Assembly: GCA_028287235.1 (NCBI GenBank)
Contig: JAQBQB010000018.1
Location: forward strand, 124,001 to 188,000
Direction of reading: 5' to 3'
DNA: 64,000 nucleotides
From: Gemmatimonadota bacterium
Lineage (GTDB): Bacteria > Gemmatimonadota > Gemmatimonadetes > Gemmatimonadales > Gemmatimonadaceae
Both the position numbers and the translations under genes were made by a program. Below, piece after piece: positions 1 through 6,053 of the stretch (position 1 is the stretch's first letter; every line of letters begins with the position of its first letter). The notes beneath the pieces were generated by a model. That model ran no database searches and had not been told where the DNA came from. It was given only the letters and a program-made list of their open reading frames with translations.

Positions 1-351
1 CACACCATGGATCGCGGCCCCGTACGACTCAACGTCGGCCTCCGCATGGAGAACACCGACGTGAATTTCAGCGGCAACGCCGCAACCACGCCGGCCGAGG
101 CCAACGGCAAGGCGACCGGCCCGCAGGTGGTGCGCCGGGTGACGGGCACGCAGAACTACACGGATTTGTTTCCGAGCGCGCAATTTCGTATCGCCGCGGA
201 CGAGAACAGCAACATTCGCTTTGCCGTGACGCGCGGAATCGCGCGCGCCAACTATTCGGATCTGGCGCCGCACGTCGCCGGCGAAGCGTGCTCGAGCTGC
301 GCGCTCCGATTCAACAACCTCAGCGTGGGCAACCCCGACCTCAAGCCGCAA
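1..351 (+). pseudogene. TonB-dependent receptor fragment, beta-barrel part
   Basis: The reading frame is open from the left edge of the window. Its translation contains the TonB-receptor barrel pattern YTDLFPSAQFRI, then ARANYSDLAPHV and VGNPDLKPQ, which in this outer-membrane receptor family lie about two thirds of the way along the barrel. The remaining barrel strands and the terminal aromatic residue are missing. Straight after the LKPQ motif the frame loses all similarity and runs into unrelated sequence, while a different frame becomes protein-like. I read this as a deletion or recombination scar and not as an intact gene. Whether the N-terminal plug domain exists left of the window cannot be seen. 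Confidence 0.7.
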
Positions 352-352
352 G

Positions 353-544
353 GCGAACGCCGAGGAGCGCGTGTCACTGGAGCACCTCGCGCGGCCGTCG
401 CCGGAACCCGGGGCGAATCCGTTTCACTACGTGATCGTGCACGTCGACGGCGACAAGATCAGCACCGAAGTGGTCGGCGTCGACTGGGGGAAGGGATTCG
501 AGCCGTATCGATCAAGCTCGGCGTCGTTGGACTCCAAGCCGTAG
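353..544 (+). pseudogene. 3' fragment of a second gene, possibly a metallophosphoesterase
   Basis: Starting at the point where the TonB-receptor frame breaks, the +2-shifted frame reads A-N-A-E-E-R and continues through HYVIVHVDGDKISTEVVGVD to a TAG stop at 542-544. This looks like the C-terminal beta-strand region of a calcineurin-like phosphoesterase (a pattern of the type HYVxVxVxGxxI), but the fragment is too short for a firm family call. There is no start codon or ribosome site of its own. It is best seen as the tail of a gene joined to the receptor fragment by deletion. Confidence 0.4.
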
Positions 545-553
545 GCAGAGCGA

Positions 554-1111
554 CTATGACGTGACGCTCGGGGCGATGACGGTTTCCTTCACCCCGAGCC
601 GTCCGCCGTCGTTATGGTAGCTCAGCACCGCCTCGCCATCGGCGCGCTCGGCGCACAGTTGGCCCACCGTCCCGAAGACAGTCTTGAGCTCGTTCTCGTT
701 GCACGTCGGCAGATACGCGCGCAACACGCGCGGGTCGTAGTAGCGGAACACGAGCCGCCGGCCGGCTTCGTCACGCACGCGGAGAAAGCGGCGAAAGTGC
801 ACGCGGAGCGTTTCCATCGGCTCCGTGGTGCGCACGAAGATTCCCCAGCTCTGCCCCCAGCCCAACGAGAGCAGCTCGCGCGTCCACGACTCGCGGCGGT
901 ACAGATGGACGAGATACGGCGCGCAGCGGTCGAGCACGGGCGCGATCGGTCCACGATACAAGCTCGTGTAGTCCAGTGCGCGCCGCTTGATCCACGGGTG
1001 GATGCGGGTGTCGCGCGCGCAATCGAGAATCACGTAGACGTCGAGCCCCGGAACGTCGGTCCAGAGCGCGGCGGCGATTCGGTCGACGCGCGGCGCGTCT
1101 AGCGTCGTCAC
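554..1111 (-). CDS. DUF4123 domain protein (T6SS effector chaperone/adaptor family)
   Basis: The translation VYVILDCARDTRIHPWIK, then YLVHLYRRESWTREL, then WGIFVRTTEPMETLRVHFRR and FRYYDPRVLRAYLPTC follows the DUF4123 pattern closely. DUF4123 proteins (Tap/Tec/VasW type) load effectors onto VgrG spikes of type VI secretion systems. The likely start is the GTG at 1109-1111, which overlaps the stop of the upstream gene in a GTGA arrangement, so the two are translationally coupled. Family genes usually sit between vgrG and an effector gene. Here the downstream side is a gene-fragment scar (1-544) and the upstream side is an att site, so the usual partners are absent. No VgrG, Hcp or sheath gene is visible in the window. 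Confidence 0.75.
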   Translation of the reverse strand: MTTLDAPRVDRIAAALWTDVPGLDVYVILDCARDTRIHPWIKRRALDYTSLYRGPIAPVLDRCAPYLVHLYRRESWTRELLSLGWGQSWGIFVRTTEPMETLRVHFRRFLRVRDEAGRRLVFRYYDPRVLRAYLPTCNENELKTVFGTVGQLCAERADGEAVLSYHNDGGRLGVKETVIAPSVTS

Positions 1112-1704
1112 GCCGCCTGGTCCTGGGGCCCATCGGCGGCGGCAGCCTCGCGCTGCTTCTTGCGCTTCTCGCACTCCTCGCAGAACGGTACGCCCGACTC
1201 GGCCGCCTGTTGCAGCACGGCGGCCTGCGCTTCCGCGTCGACTGCGGCGTCGTCGGCCTGAGCCGCTTCGGCGGCCGCGGCAGCGGCGACTGTCGCGGCA
1301 CTCGGTGGGGGAGCGGGCGCGGGCGCGGCGGTTGCCGTTGCGGCTGCACTCGTCGACGTCGCACCCGCGCTGCTGCTGTCGGAGCTCGCGCCGGCGCCGC
1401 CGCCGCTTCCGCCACCGCCGCGCATCCGGCGGCGCATGCCGATCACGATGCGGCCGCTCGCGACGTGGCGGGCGAGCGTGGTGAGCAGCTCGGTGTTCAT
1501 CATCCGCGCGACGTCGGTGCGCGGGTCAGTGTCCGTCAGGATCTTTCGAATCTGGGTGGTCGTCTGCGAATCGACGTCGAGCGACCGGAGGAAGTCGAGC
1601 GCGGCCTCGGGATCCCGAAACTGGAACGACGTGTCCGTATCCTGCTGTTTGTGGCTCGGCAGGAGGACGATGTCACCGAATCGGATCGGGAGGGGCGTCG
1701 GCAT
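1108..1704 (-). CDS. hypothetical protein, Ala-rich linker and C-terminal CxxC
   Basis: I do not recognise this protein. The N-terminal 90 residues look folded (IRFGDIVLLPSH, then FRDPEAALDFLRSLD). They are followed by a Gly/Ser/Ala/Pro-rich stretch of about 80 residues and a charged tail with FCEECEKRKKQ, a possible metal-binding CxxC. The gene precedes the DUF4123 gene and overlaps it by 4 nt, so the two form one unit and it may belong to the same secretion or effector module. The ATG at 1702-1704 was chosen because it precedes the conserved-looking PTPLPIRFG segment, but no clear ribosome site is present. Its upstream sequence reaches the att site at 1748, so its native promoter may have been displaced by the insertions. 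Confidence 0.5.
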   Translation of the reverse strand: MPTPLPIRFGDIVLLPSHKQQDTDTSFQFRDPEAALDFLRSLDVDSQTTTQIRKILTDTDPRTDVARMMNTELLTTLARHVASGRIVIGMRRRMRGGGGSGGGAGASSDSSSAGATSTSAAATATAAPAPAPPPSAATVAAAAAAEAAQADDAAVDAEAQAAVLQQAAESGVPFCEECEKRKKQREAAAADGPQDQAA

Positions 1705-1747
1705 GCCGGAATGAATGGTGAGGCGGACAATCGACGGCGGGAGACCG

Positions 1748-1803
1748 CCAACGGAGGGCGAGGGATTCGAACCCCCAAGTCCTTGCGGACGCCAGTTTTC
1801 AAG
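1748..1803 (-). repeat. att core copy 1 (outer left, tRNA-Ser 3' half)
   Basis: This 56-bp sequence is identical to 5847-5902 and 18394-18449. It covers the tRNA-Ser sequence from the anticodon loop to the 3' end plus four downstream bases. Its left flank is unlike the flanks of the other two copies and should represent the original chromosome downstream of the tRNA. It lacks the 5' half of a tRNA and is therefore an attachment-site remnant, not a gene. Confidence 0.9.
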
Positions 1804-1884
1804 TTCGTGATGTGCGTTTGCGTACTGTTGCGACGTGCTGCGTTCGCTTCTAGAGACGCCCTTAGCGCGCGTTGGCATTTCGAT

Positions 1885-2134
1885 CTAATGCTCCGCCAAT
1901 GCGCGCGTTTTGTCGGCCAATGGCCCAGCAGCGGCCCCGACCAGACTGAGCGTCGGTGGAGGCTCAACGAGGGAACGCAGGTGTTCGCGCGAAAGATGAG
2001 TATAGCCCATCGTCGTACGCAAGTCGGCGTGGCCCATGGCCTCTTTCACGAGCGCCGGGCTCTTTCCCTCTGCGAGCCACACTGTCACCCGACGATGACG
2101 GAGATCGTGCTGGCGCAGCTCCTTGGCGAGCTTA
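1885..2134 (-). pseudogene. tyrosine integrase, C-terminal fragment
   Basis: The fragment encodes LAKELRQHDLRHRRV, then VKEAMGHADLRTTMGYTHLS and SREHLRSLVEPP. This contains the box-II HxLR, the GH and the catalytic Tyr of phage-type integrases. It is close in sequence to the C-terminus of the element B integrase (HDLRHRRVTTWLAGG to YTHLSKEHLRSL). An IS5-family element is inserted immediately upstream of the conserved part, with a TTA duplication. Sequence beyond the IS (from 3013) does not encode the rest of an integrase in any frame, so the gene had already lost its N-terminal part, or lost it later. It ends about 80 bp from att copy 1, the usual position for an integrase. Confidence 0.85.
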
Positions 2135-3009
2135 GAGCGGGTCTCAAAACCTAGTGCGATTGTTGATAGGCGATAAGAGCGGAGGCGAGGTACACCAGCG
2201 CGAGGTAGTTCTGCGGCTTGAGCTCCCACCGAATTACGAGTCCTCGAAACCGATTGTGCCAGCTATTCGTGCGTTCCACCACCCAGCGTCGTGCCCGGCC
2301 GTGGACCCGCCCGATAAGCGAGGCCTCGCCTTTCTGCCGGATGTGGGGCGTGATGCGGCGGTCGCGGACGATCGCGTCGCAGTCGCGGAACGCGTACCCT
2401 TTGTCGAGGCAGCAGTGCCGCGGACGCCGGACGCCACGACCGGCCTTGAGCACCACGGCGTCGAGCGTCGCCGCGAGCGACCACTTGTCGTGCAGGTTCG
2501 CCGCGCTCAATACAATGCTCACTGGGACGCCGCGCCCATCGGTCAAGACATGGCGCTTCGTGCCGCGTTTCGCCCGGTCGGTTGGGTTCGGTCCCGTGAG
2601 GTCCCCCCTTTTGGCGCCTTCACGATCGCGGAGTCGAGGGCGCCCCACTGCCACTGAATGCCGCGGCGATGACCGTAGTAGTGGAGCATGCAGACGAAGA
2701 GCTTCTGAAACACGCCCTGACGTTCCCATTCTTGAAAGCGCCGATGACACGTCGGCCCCGAGCCGAACTCGCGCGGGAGCGCGCGCCACTGGCACCCGGT
2801 GCGGAGGCGATACACGATCCCGGTCATCACGGCGCGGTCATCGACGCGAGGTCGGCCGCCCTTCGGTTTGGGCGGTTCGGGCGGAAGGAGCAGCTTCAGC
2901 TTTTGCCAAAGCGGCTCCGGCAGAGTGCTGAATCGCTTGTCCATGCTCCGGCCCCGCAGCATACTGAGGGCCAGCGGATCAGAAAACTATGGAGTTTTGA
3001 GACCGGCTC
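2135..3009 (-). mobile_element. IS5-family insertion sequence (IS427-like), 875 bp
   Basis: The element is bounded by 16-bp inverted repeats, GAGCGGGTCTCAAAAC on the left and its complement with one mismatch (GAGCCGGTCTCAAAAC) on the right. It is flanked by a direct TTA duplication at 2132-2134 and 3010-3012. The size, the TNA-type target duplication and the two-frame transposase fit the IS427 group of the IS5 family. It sits inside the integrase remnant of element A. Termini, duplication and both frames look intact, so it may still be active. Confidence 0.9.
2151..2962 (-). CDS. IS5-family transposase, two frames joined by -1 frameshift
   Basis: The first frame (2962 down to about 2603) begins near MDKRFSTLPEPLWQKL and carries the first catalytic Asp in ALDSAIVKAPKGG. 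The second frame (to the stop at 2151-2153) carries KRHVLTDGRGVPVS, then CLDKGYAF with the second Asp and VVERTNSWHNRFRG with the catalytic Glu, completing a DDE triad. The frames meet at the slippery run AAAAGGGGGG (minus strand, 2612-2603), and the second frame is -1 relative to the first. This is the classic programmed frameshift of this IS group, not a disabling mutation. A downstream start at 2944 is also possible. Confidence 0.88.
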
Positions 3010-3012
3010 TTA

Positions 3013-3526
3013 GCTGAACGTCCGCTCATCTGGGTGCAGTGGCCGCCGATTCGACGTGGCCGTGCCTGCACGCGGCTCGAACAATTTCGGCGCGCCGCCC
3101 GTCGCGGTGCGCGCCGCTCGTCGCGGTGCGCGCCGCTCGTACGAGTGCGGTCGTCGCTCGTGCGACCTCTCATTCGACTGAGTCGGCTCACGATGCTCCA
3201 GTGCGGATCGCGCGACGTGCTTAGGCGTCGGACGACTTGATTCGGACCGCACGCGCATGAGCTGATAAAGATTGCGTCGAGGCTGAACGAGTGCATTCGT
3301 GTATTGAACCTCCGGCATGCTGAGCCGTCCAGCCGAGCACGCGGCGTCATCGTCCATCATGTTTCGCCGTCGTCCCGGCGGCCTGTTTGGACAACTTGGC
3401 GGCGACGTCGGACGGGTCCGAGCAAGGTGATCAGCTGTTTGGTGGTGCCGATTCGGCGGGCGGCGACGTCCTTGCGCTATTCCTCATTTCCGAGGACTAT
3501 CAGGCACCGCTGTCGGAGTAAGGCAT
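3013..3526. other. gene-poor stretch of element A
   Basis: I see no convincing gene here. The open frames on both strands are Arg/Ser-rich and look like GC-driven noise. A 19-bp unit is tandemly duplicated at 3100-3118 and 3119-3137. The region should contain the N-terminal part of the element A integrase if only the IS had interrupted it, but no integrase-like sequence is found, which indicates a separate deletion or replacement. Confidence 0.5.
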
Positions 3527-3904
3527 ATGAAGGGAAGCCCGTTGGCCGCGATCGGCGGCCTCTATCTAATCGTAAGTGCCGCGGCGATCGCCCTCTGGTG
3601 CGTGCGCGGCGCGAAACGCGGAGACCTTCGGCTCCAATCGCTGGCCGAGTCTCTGGGGTTGGCGAGCCTGCTGCTCGTGTGCTTCATTGACGTCGGCGTC
3701 GCATCGTGGCTGGTCTCGTTGCCGTTCGCGGGAGTCTACGGCCTGGCCGAGTGGGCCACTACGCAGGGACATTTTCCCGTGTCCGCATTGATCGCAGCGC
3801 CGTTCCTCGCGGTCGGAGTACTCGGCGCGATCACGAAGGCGCGCGCGCGGAAACCAGCACCGCGCGCCGTTGATCTATCGCAGAAATCGGCATGGCCCCG
3901 GTGA
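3527..3904 (+). CDS. small integral membrane protein, unknown
   Basis: This 125-residue protein shows three hydrophobic segments: residues about 5-25 (AAIGGLYLIVSAAAIALW), 45-72 (LGLASLLLVCFIDVGVASWL) and 90-110 (PVSALIAAPFLAVGVLGAI). A basic tail follows. I recognise no family. It is the only plus-strand gene of element A and stands alone between the IS-containing region and the toxin-antitoxin operon, which reads the other way. The ATG follows a weak purine stretch. It could be element cargo or a chromosomal stray. Confidence 0.5.
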   Translation: MKGSPLAAIGGLYLIVSAAAIALWCVRGAKRGDLRLQSLAESLGLASLLLVCFIDVGVASWLVSLPFAGVYGLAEWATTQGHFPVSALIAAPFLAVGVLGAITKARARKPAPRAVDLSQKSAWPR

Positions 3905-3948
3905 TACCAACGACCTCGCACGTCAACGATTCCGTGTGCGCGGTGCGG

Positions 3949-4146
3949 TCACTGATGGGTCGTCAGAATCTTGACGACACGCTCAATTTTTCCCTTCTTG
4001 AGATACGTTCGGTTCTTCTTCTGGTGGTAGAACATGGCGACCGTTTGGAGCAGCTCGTCCTTTCGAAGCGCGCGGTACGCCCAGACGTGAAACAGATTTC
4101 CGCGCTCGCGGTCTCGTAGACTCGTCACGACGTCAGGTGCGCGCAT
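3949..4146 (-). CDS. 65-aa hypothetical protein, third gene of the TA unit
   Basis: The gene starts 12 nt after the stop of the antitoxin gene on the same strand, so it is probably cotranscribed with the toxin and antitoxin. The product is small and basic (VWAYRALRKDELLQTVAMF, then YHQKKNRTYLKKGKIERVVK). No motif or family is recognised. It may be an accessory part of the module, or a truncated remnant of a longer protein. Confidence 0.45.
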   Translation of the reverse strand: MRAPDVVTSLRDRERGNLFHVWAYRALRKDELLQTVAMFYHQKKNRTYLKKGKIERVVKILTTHQ

Positions 4147-4158
4147 AGAACGATCGGT

Positions 4159-4596
4159 CTAACGGCGACCTGCATGCGCCGTCCGGCGCTCTGATATCCG
4201 GCGCTCGCCGACAGGTGCACTGCGTGCCGGCGCCAGCGTAGGCAACAGAGTCTGCAATATCACCTGTGGAAACTTTGCTGCTACCTCCAGGAGCCGAACG
4301 CTCGAACCCTCCGGCTTGCGTACCCCCTGCTCCCAGCTGCGAACTGTTCCGAGGCTCACGTTCAATGCATCCGAGAAAACGCGTTGCGAGACGCCCAACG
4401 TCTTCCGAATCTGAATGATCTCCTCTTCGCCGTAAATCGGCGCCTCAGTGGCTGTGGTGTCCCTCGCCGTCATTGGAAGAGAGTACGCTCGCGCAGGCTT
4501 CGCCTTGCCCTTGGCGATGTCAACTGCCTGCTCCATCGACTTGATCAGTCGGCTTTCAAAGGACCCTTTCGCTGCCGTCTTCTTGTTGTGCTGCAT
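4159..4596 (-). CDS. HTH antitoxin/regulator of a RelE/HigB-type TA pair
   Basis: The 145-residue protein has an extended N-terminus and a Cro/C1-type helix-turn-helix at about residues 70-115 (IRKTLGVSQRVFSDALNVS, then LGTVRSWEQGVRKPEG). The RSWEQGxRxP ending is typical of HigA-2/MqsA-like antitoxins that bind both the toxin and their own promoter. The preceding gene encodes a RelE/HigB-like toxin, and the toxin-first order fits higBA-type modules. The start at 4594-4596 (MQHNKK) was preferred over an upstream ATG at 4641 because it follows a GGGGTAG stretch and removes a non-conserved extension. The C-terminal tail is basic and disordered. Confidence 0.75.
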   Translation of the reverse strand: MQHNKKTAAKGSFESRLIKSMEQAVDIAKGKAKPARAYSLPMTARDTTATEAPIYGEEEIIQIRKTLGVSQRVFSDALNVSLGTVRSWEQGVRKPEGSSVRLLEVAAKFPQVILQTLLPTLAPARSAPVGERRISERRTAHAGRR

Positions 4597-4676
4597 TGTG
4601 CTACCCCGCACGATTAATGGGGTTGTGGAGCGGTGTCTCAACGGTCGGTCCGTGCCGCCGTAGGCTGAAGGTGACG

Positions 4677-5027
4677 CTACGCGCCACCCTCTGCGTCGAT
4701 CTGGGCTGCCAACGTGCGCAGGTACTTCTTTCCGGCTGAGCTGAGATCGTCGGATGCGCTCTTACTATACGCGAACAAGAGATATACCGTCAAGTTCTGT
4801 ACCACGTAGTAGTATATCACCCGTGCGCCCCCGCGCGATCCCTTTCCCTTGACCGGAAGGCGGACCTTCCTCAGGCCTCCCGAACCCGGAATCACATCTC
4901 CTGCGGTGGGGTCGGCGAGAAGAATCTCTTCCAGGTGCTGCACTTCGGCGTCCGTGATGGGGACGTCGGACGCTGAGTCAACAAAACTCTCGGTTTGGAT
5001 AAAGTGAAGAAGAGGGGTACGCGACAT
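4677..5027 (-). CDS. RelE/HigB-family toxin
   Basis: The 116-residue protein has the RelE/ParE-superfamily layout. An N-terminal helix region precedes TDAEVQHLEEILLADPTAGD, then the core GSGGLRKVRLPVKGKGSRGG, then ARVIYYYVVQNLTVYLLF and a C-terminal YSKSASDDLSSAGKKYLRTL. This is close to the HigB-2/RelE-like group of toxins with the GlyGlyxRKxR core and the aromatic YYY strand. Such proteins cleave mRNA at the ribosome. The antitoxin follows 80 nt downstream. A strong promoter sits directly against the start codon (see 5033-5061), implying a leaderless or nearly leaderless toxin message. Confidence 0.8.
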   Translation of the reverse strand: MSRTPLLHFIQTESFVDSASDVPITDAEVQHLEEILLADPTAGDVIPGSGGLRKVRLPVKGKGSRGGARVIYYYVVQNLTVYLLFAYSKSASDDLSSAGKKYLRTLAAQIDAEGGA

Positions 5028-5032
5028 GATTA

Positions 5033-5061
5033 AATGTACTACTGTGTGGTATGCTTGTCAA
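5033..5061 (-). promoter_or_regulatory. sigma-70-type promoter of the TA operon
   Basis: On the minus strand TTGACA (5061-5056) is followed after exactly 17 bp by TACATT (5038-5033). The toxin ATG begins at 5027, five bases after the -10 hexamer, so the expected transcription start falls on or next to the ATG. The region is AT-rich compared with its surroundings. Confidence 0.65.
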
Positions 5062-5069
5062 GCGTGTTC

Positions 5070-5705
5070 TCATGTCGGGCGAAGTCCCCTTGCGGCTTTC
5101 CATCGTTCTCGACTTGCTCGCGGATCGGAGCTGTGCATCTGCCGCTCGAGCTTCTCGAACGCTTCGAACACCTTTCGCTCATCGTCAGTCGCGGCCAACA
5201 CGAGCTCCTGTATGTCGACCCCGTCCCAGTCGTCGAGGGAAATGGGTTCGTCGCCGGAAATGGCGGTTGTGTCGGCGAGCATGTCGGGATCGATCGACGA
5301 TCGCGCTGACGCGGCCTCGTCGTCGGATTCTGATTCACACATGAGGAGGCTCGCCCATCGCCAAGCTTCCTTGTGCCACCACCGCACCCATTGCTCGCCG
5401 GCGAGCTGCTGGCTTGGAATGACCAGTCGTTTCCGTCCGAACCTGTCGGTCAGCCAGCGGCGGTGGAGACGGACGTACTGGGGCCGATTGATCTCGTGGC
5501 TGCGCACGATTTCGATGGCGTGCCAGATCACTCGTCGGCGGGCCGTTTCCAGAGACAGCCTCTCGCGCGATGCCCACGCCACCAACGCGGCGTGAACCGA
5601 ATGCGAACGTCTCCATTTGTCAGCGAGGCTCGCGACATCCGGATCAGATTCGGCGAGAGGTAGTGTGCCGATCGAGGTACAAACGCCACTGCCGCGGCGG
5701 CTCAC
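5070..5705 (-). CDS. hypothetical protein of element A
   Basis: This 211-residue protein is not recognised. It is rich in Arg and Trp in its N-terminal half (RRRVIWHAIEIVRSHEINR, then EQWVRWWHKEAWRW) and acidic in the middle (SESDDEAASARSSID, then DDWDGVDIQELVLAATDDE), ending in a helical basic tail. The GTG start at 5703-5705 follows a GAGGG with seven-base spacing. It is the first gene after att copy 2 on the minus strand and lies just upstream of the TA promoter. Codon pattern and a good ribosome site make it likely to be real. A DNA- or RNA-associated role is only a guess from composition. Confidence 0.55.
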   Translation of the reverse strand: MSRRGSGVCTSIGTLPLAESDPDVASLADKWRRSHSVHAALVAWASRERLSLETARRRVIWHAIEIVRSHEINRPQYVRLHRRWLTDRFGRKRLVIPSQQLAGEQWVRWWHKEAWRWASLLMCESESDDEAASARSSIDPDMLADTTAISGDEPISLDDWDGVDIQELVLAATDDERKVFEAFEKLERQMHSSDPRASRERWKAARGLRPT

Positions 5706-5846
5706 TGCTCGCCCTCAGGACGTGCAGTGGAACACCGAAGCCGGTGCGCGAGCTTGTGTGCCGAGACTCTGCTTTGACGTGCGCGGGTTGAATGGCCCGC
5801 TGAGTGGCCCAAACGAAAACGGCGCCCACCGCTGAGCGCCGTAAGT

Positions 5847-5902
5847 CCAACGGAGGGCGAGGGATTCGAACCCCCAAGTCCTTGCGGACGCCAGTTTTCA
5901 AG
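5847..5902 (-). repeat. att core copy 2, junction of elements A and B
   Basis: This is an exact 56-bp copy of the tRNA-Ser 3' half. Its left flank shares CGCCGTAAGT with copy 3 and its right flank starts TTC as in copy 1, so it is the hybrid site expected between two tandem integrants. It has no 5' tRNA half and should not give a functional tRNA. Confidence 0.9.
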
Positions 5903-5951
5903 TTCCGGGTTAGCCTTTTCGCCCGTTTCTAACATACTCTATTTCCCTGCT

Positions 5952-5978
5952 AAACCCCGACACCGAGCGTCGGGGTTT
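5952..5978. terminator. hairpin terminator next to att copy 2
   Basis: A 10-bp perfect stem (AAACCCCGAC / GTCGGGGTTT) with a 7-nt loop is followed on the plus strand by a run of five T. It lies 75 bp beyond the stop of the tape-measure gene (minus strand), so it probably acts in both directions and insulates element B from element A. Confidence 0.7.
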
Positions 5979-6053
5979 TTGCGTCTCTCTCGACGGTTTC
6001 CCTTGGGTTTGCGCCTGAATGTTCCCAGAACCTTCCCATCCGCGCTGCTCAGA

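Larger units (their letters stand above)
1748..5902. mobile_element. integrated element A at tRNA-Ser, degraded
   Basis: This 4.2-kb segment lies between two copies of the 56-bp 3' end of the tRNA-Ser gene. It contains the C-terminal end of a tyrosine integrase next to the left att site, an IS5-family insertion, a small membrane protein, a three-gene toxin-antitoxin unit and one unknown gene. The integrase has lost its N-terminal two thirds, so the element should be immobile unless the integrase of neighbouring element B acts on its att sites. Without the IS the element is about 3.3 kb. Confidence 0.75.

Noticed and set aside
7-564. A single open frame of 185 codons across the receptor fragment
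   Set aside because: Only the first part is protein-like. After position 351 the frame is random Arg/Gly sequence while another frame becomes protein-like, so it was split into two pseudogene fragments.
1748-1803. Possible tRNA gene at 1748-1803 (and 5847-5902)
   Set aside because: Only the 3' half from the anticodon loop exists; no acceptor 5' strand or D arm follows, so these are att copies.
3010-3360. Minus-strand Arg-rich open frames beside the IS
   Set aside because: Two overlapping frames of similar length, no ribosome site and low-complexity Arg/Ser composition indicate noise.
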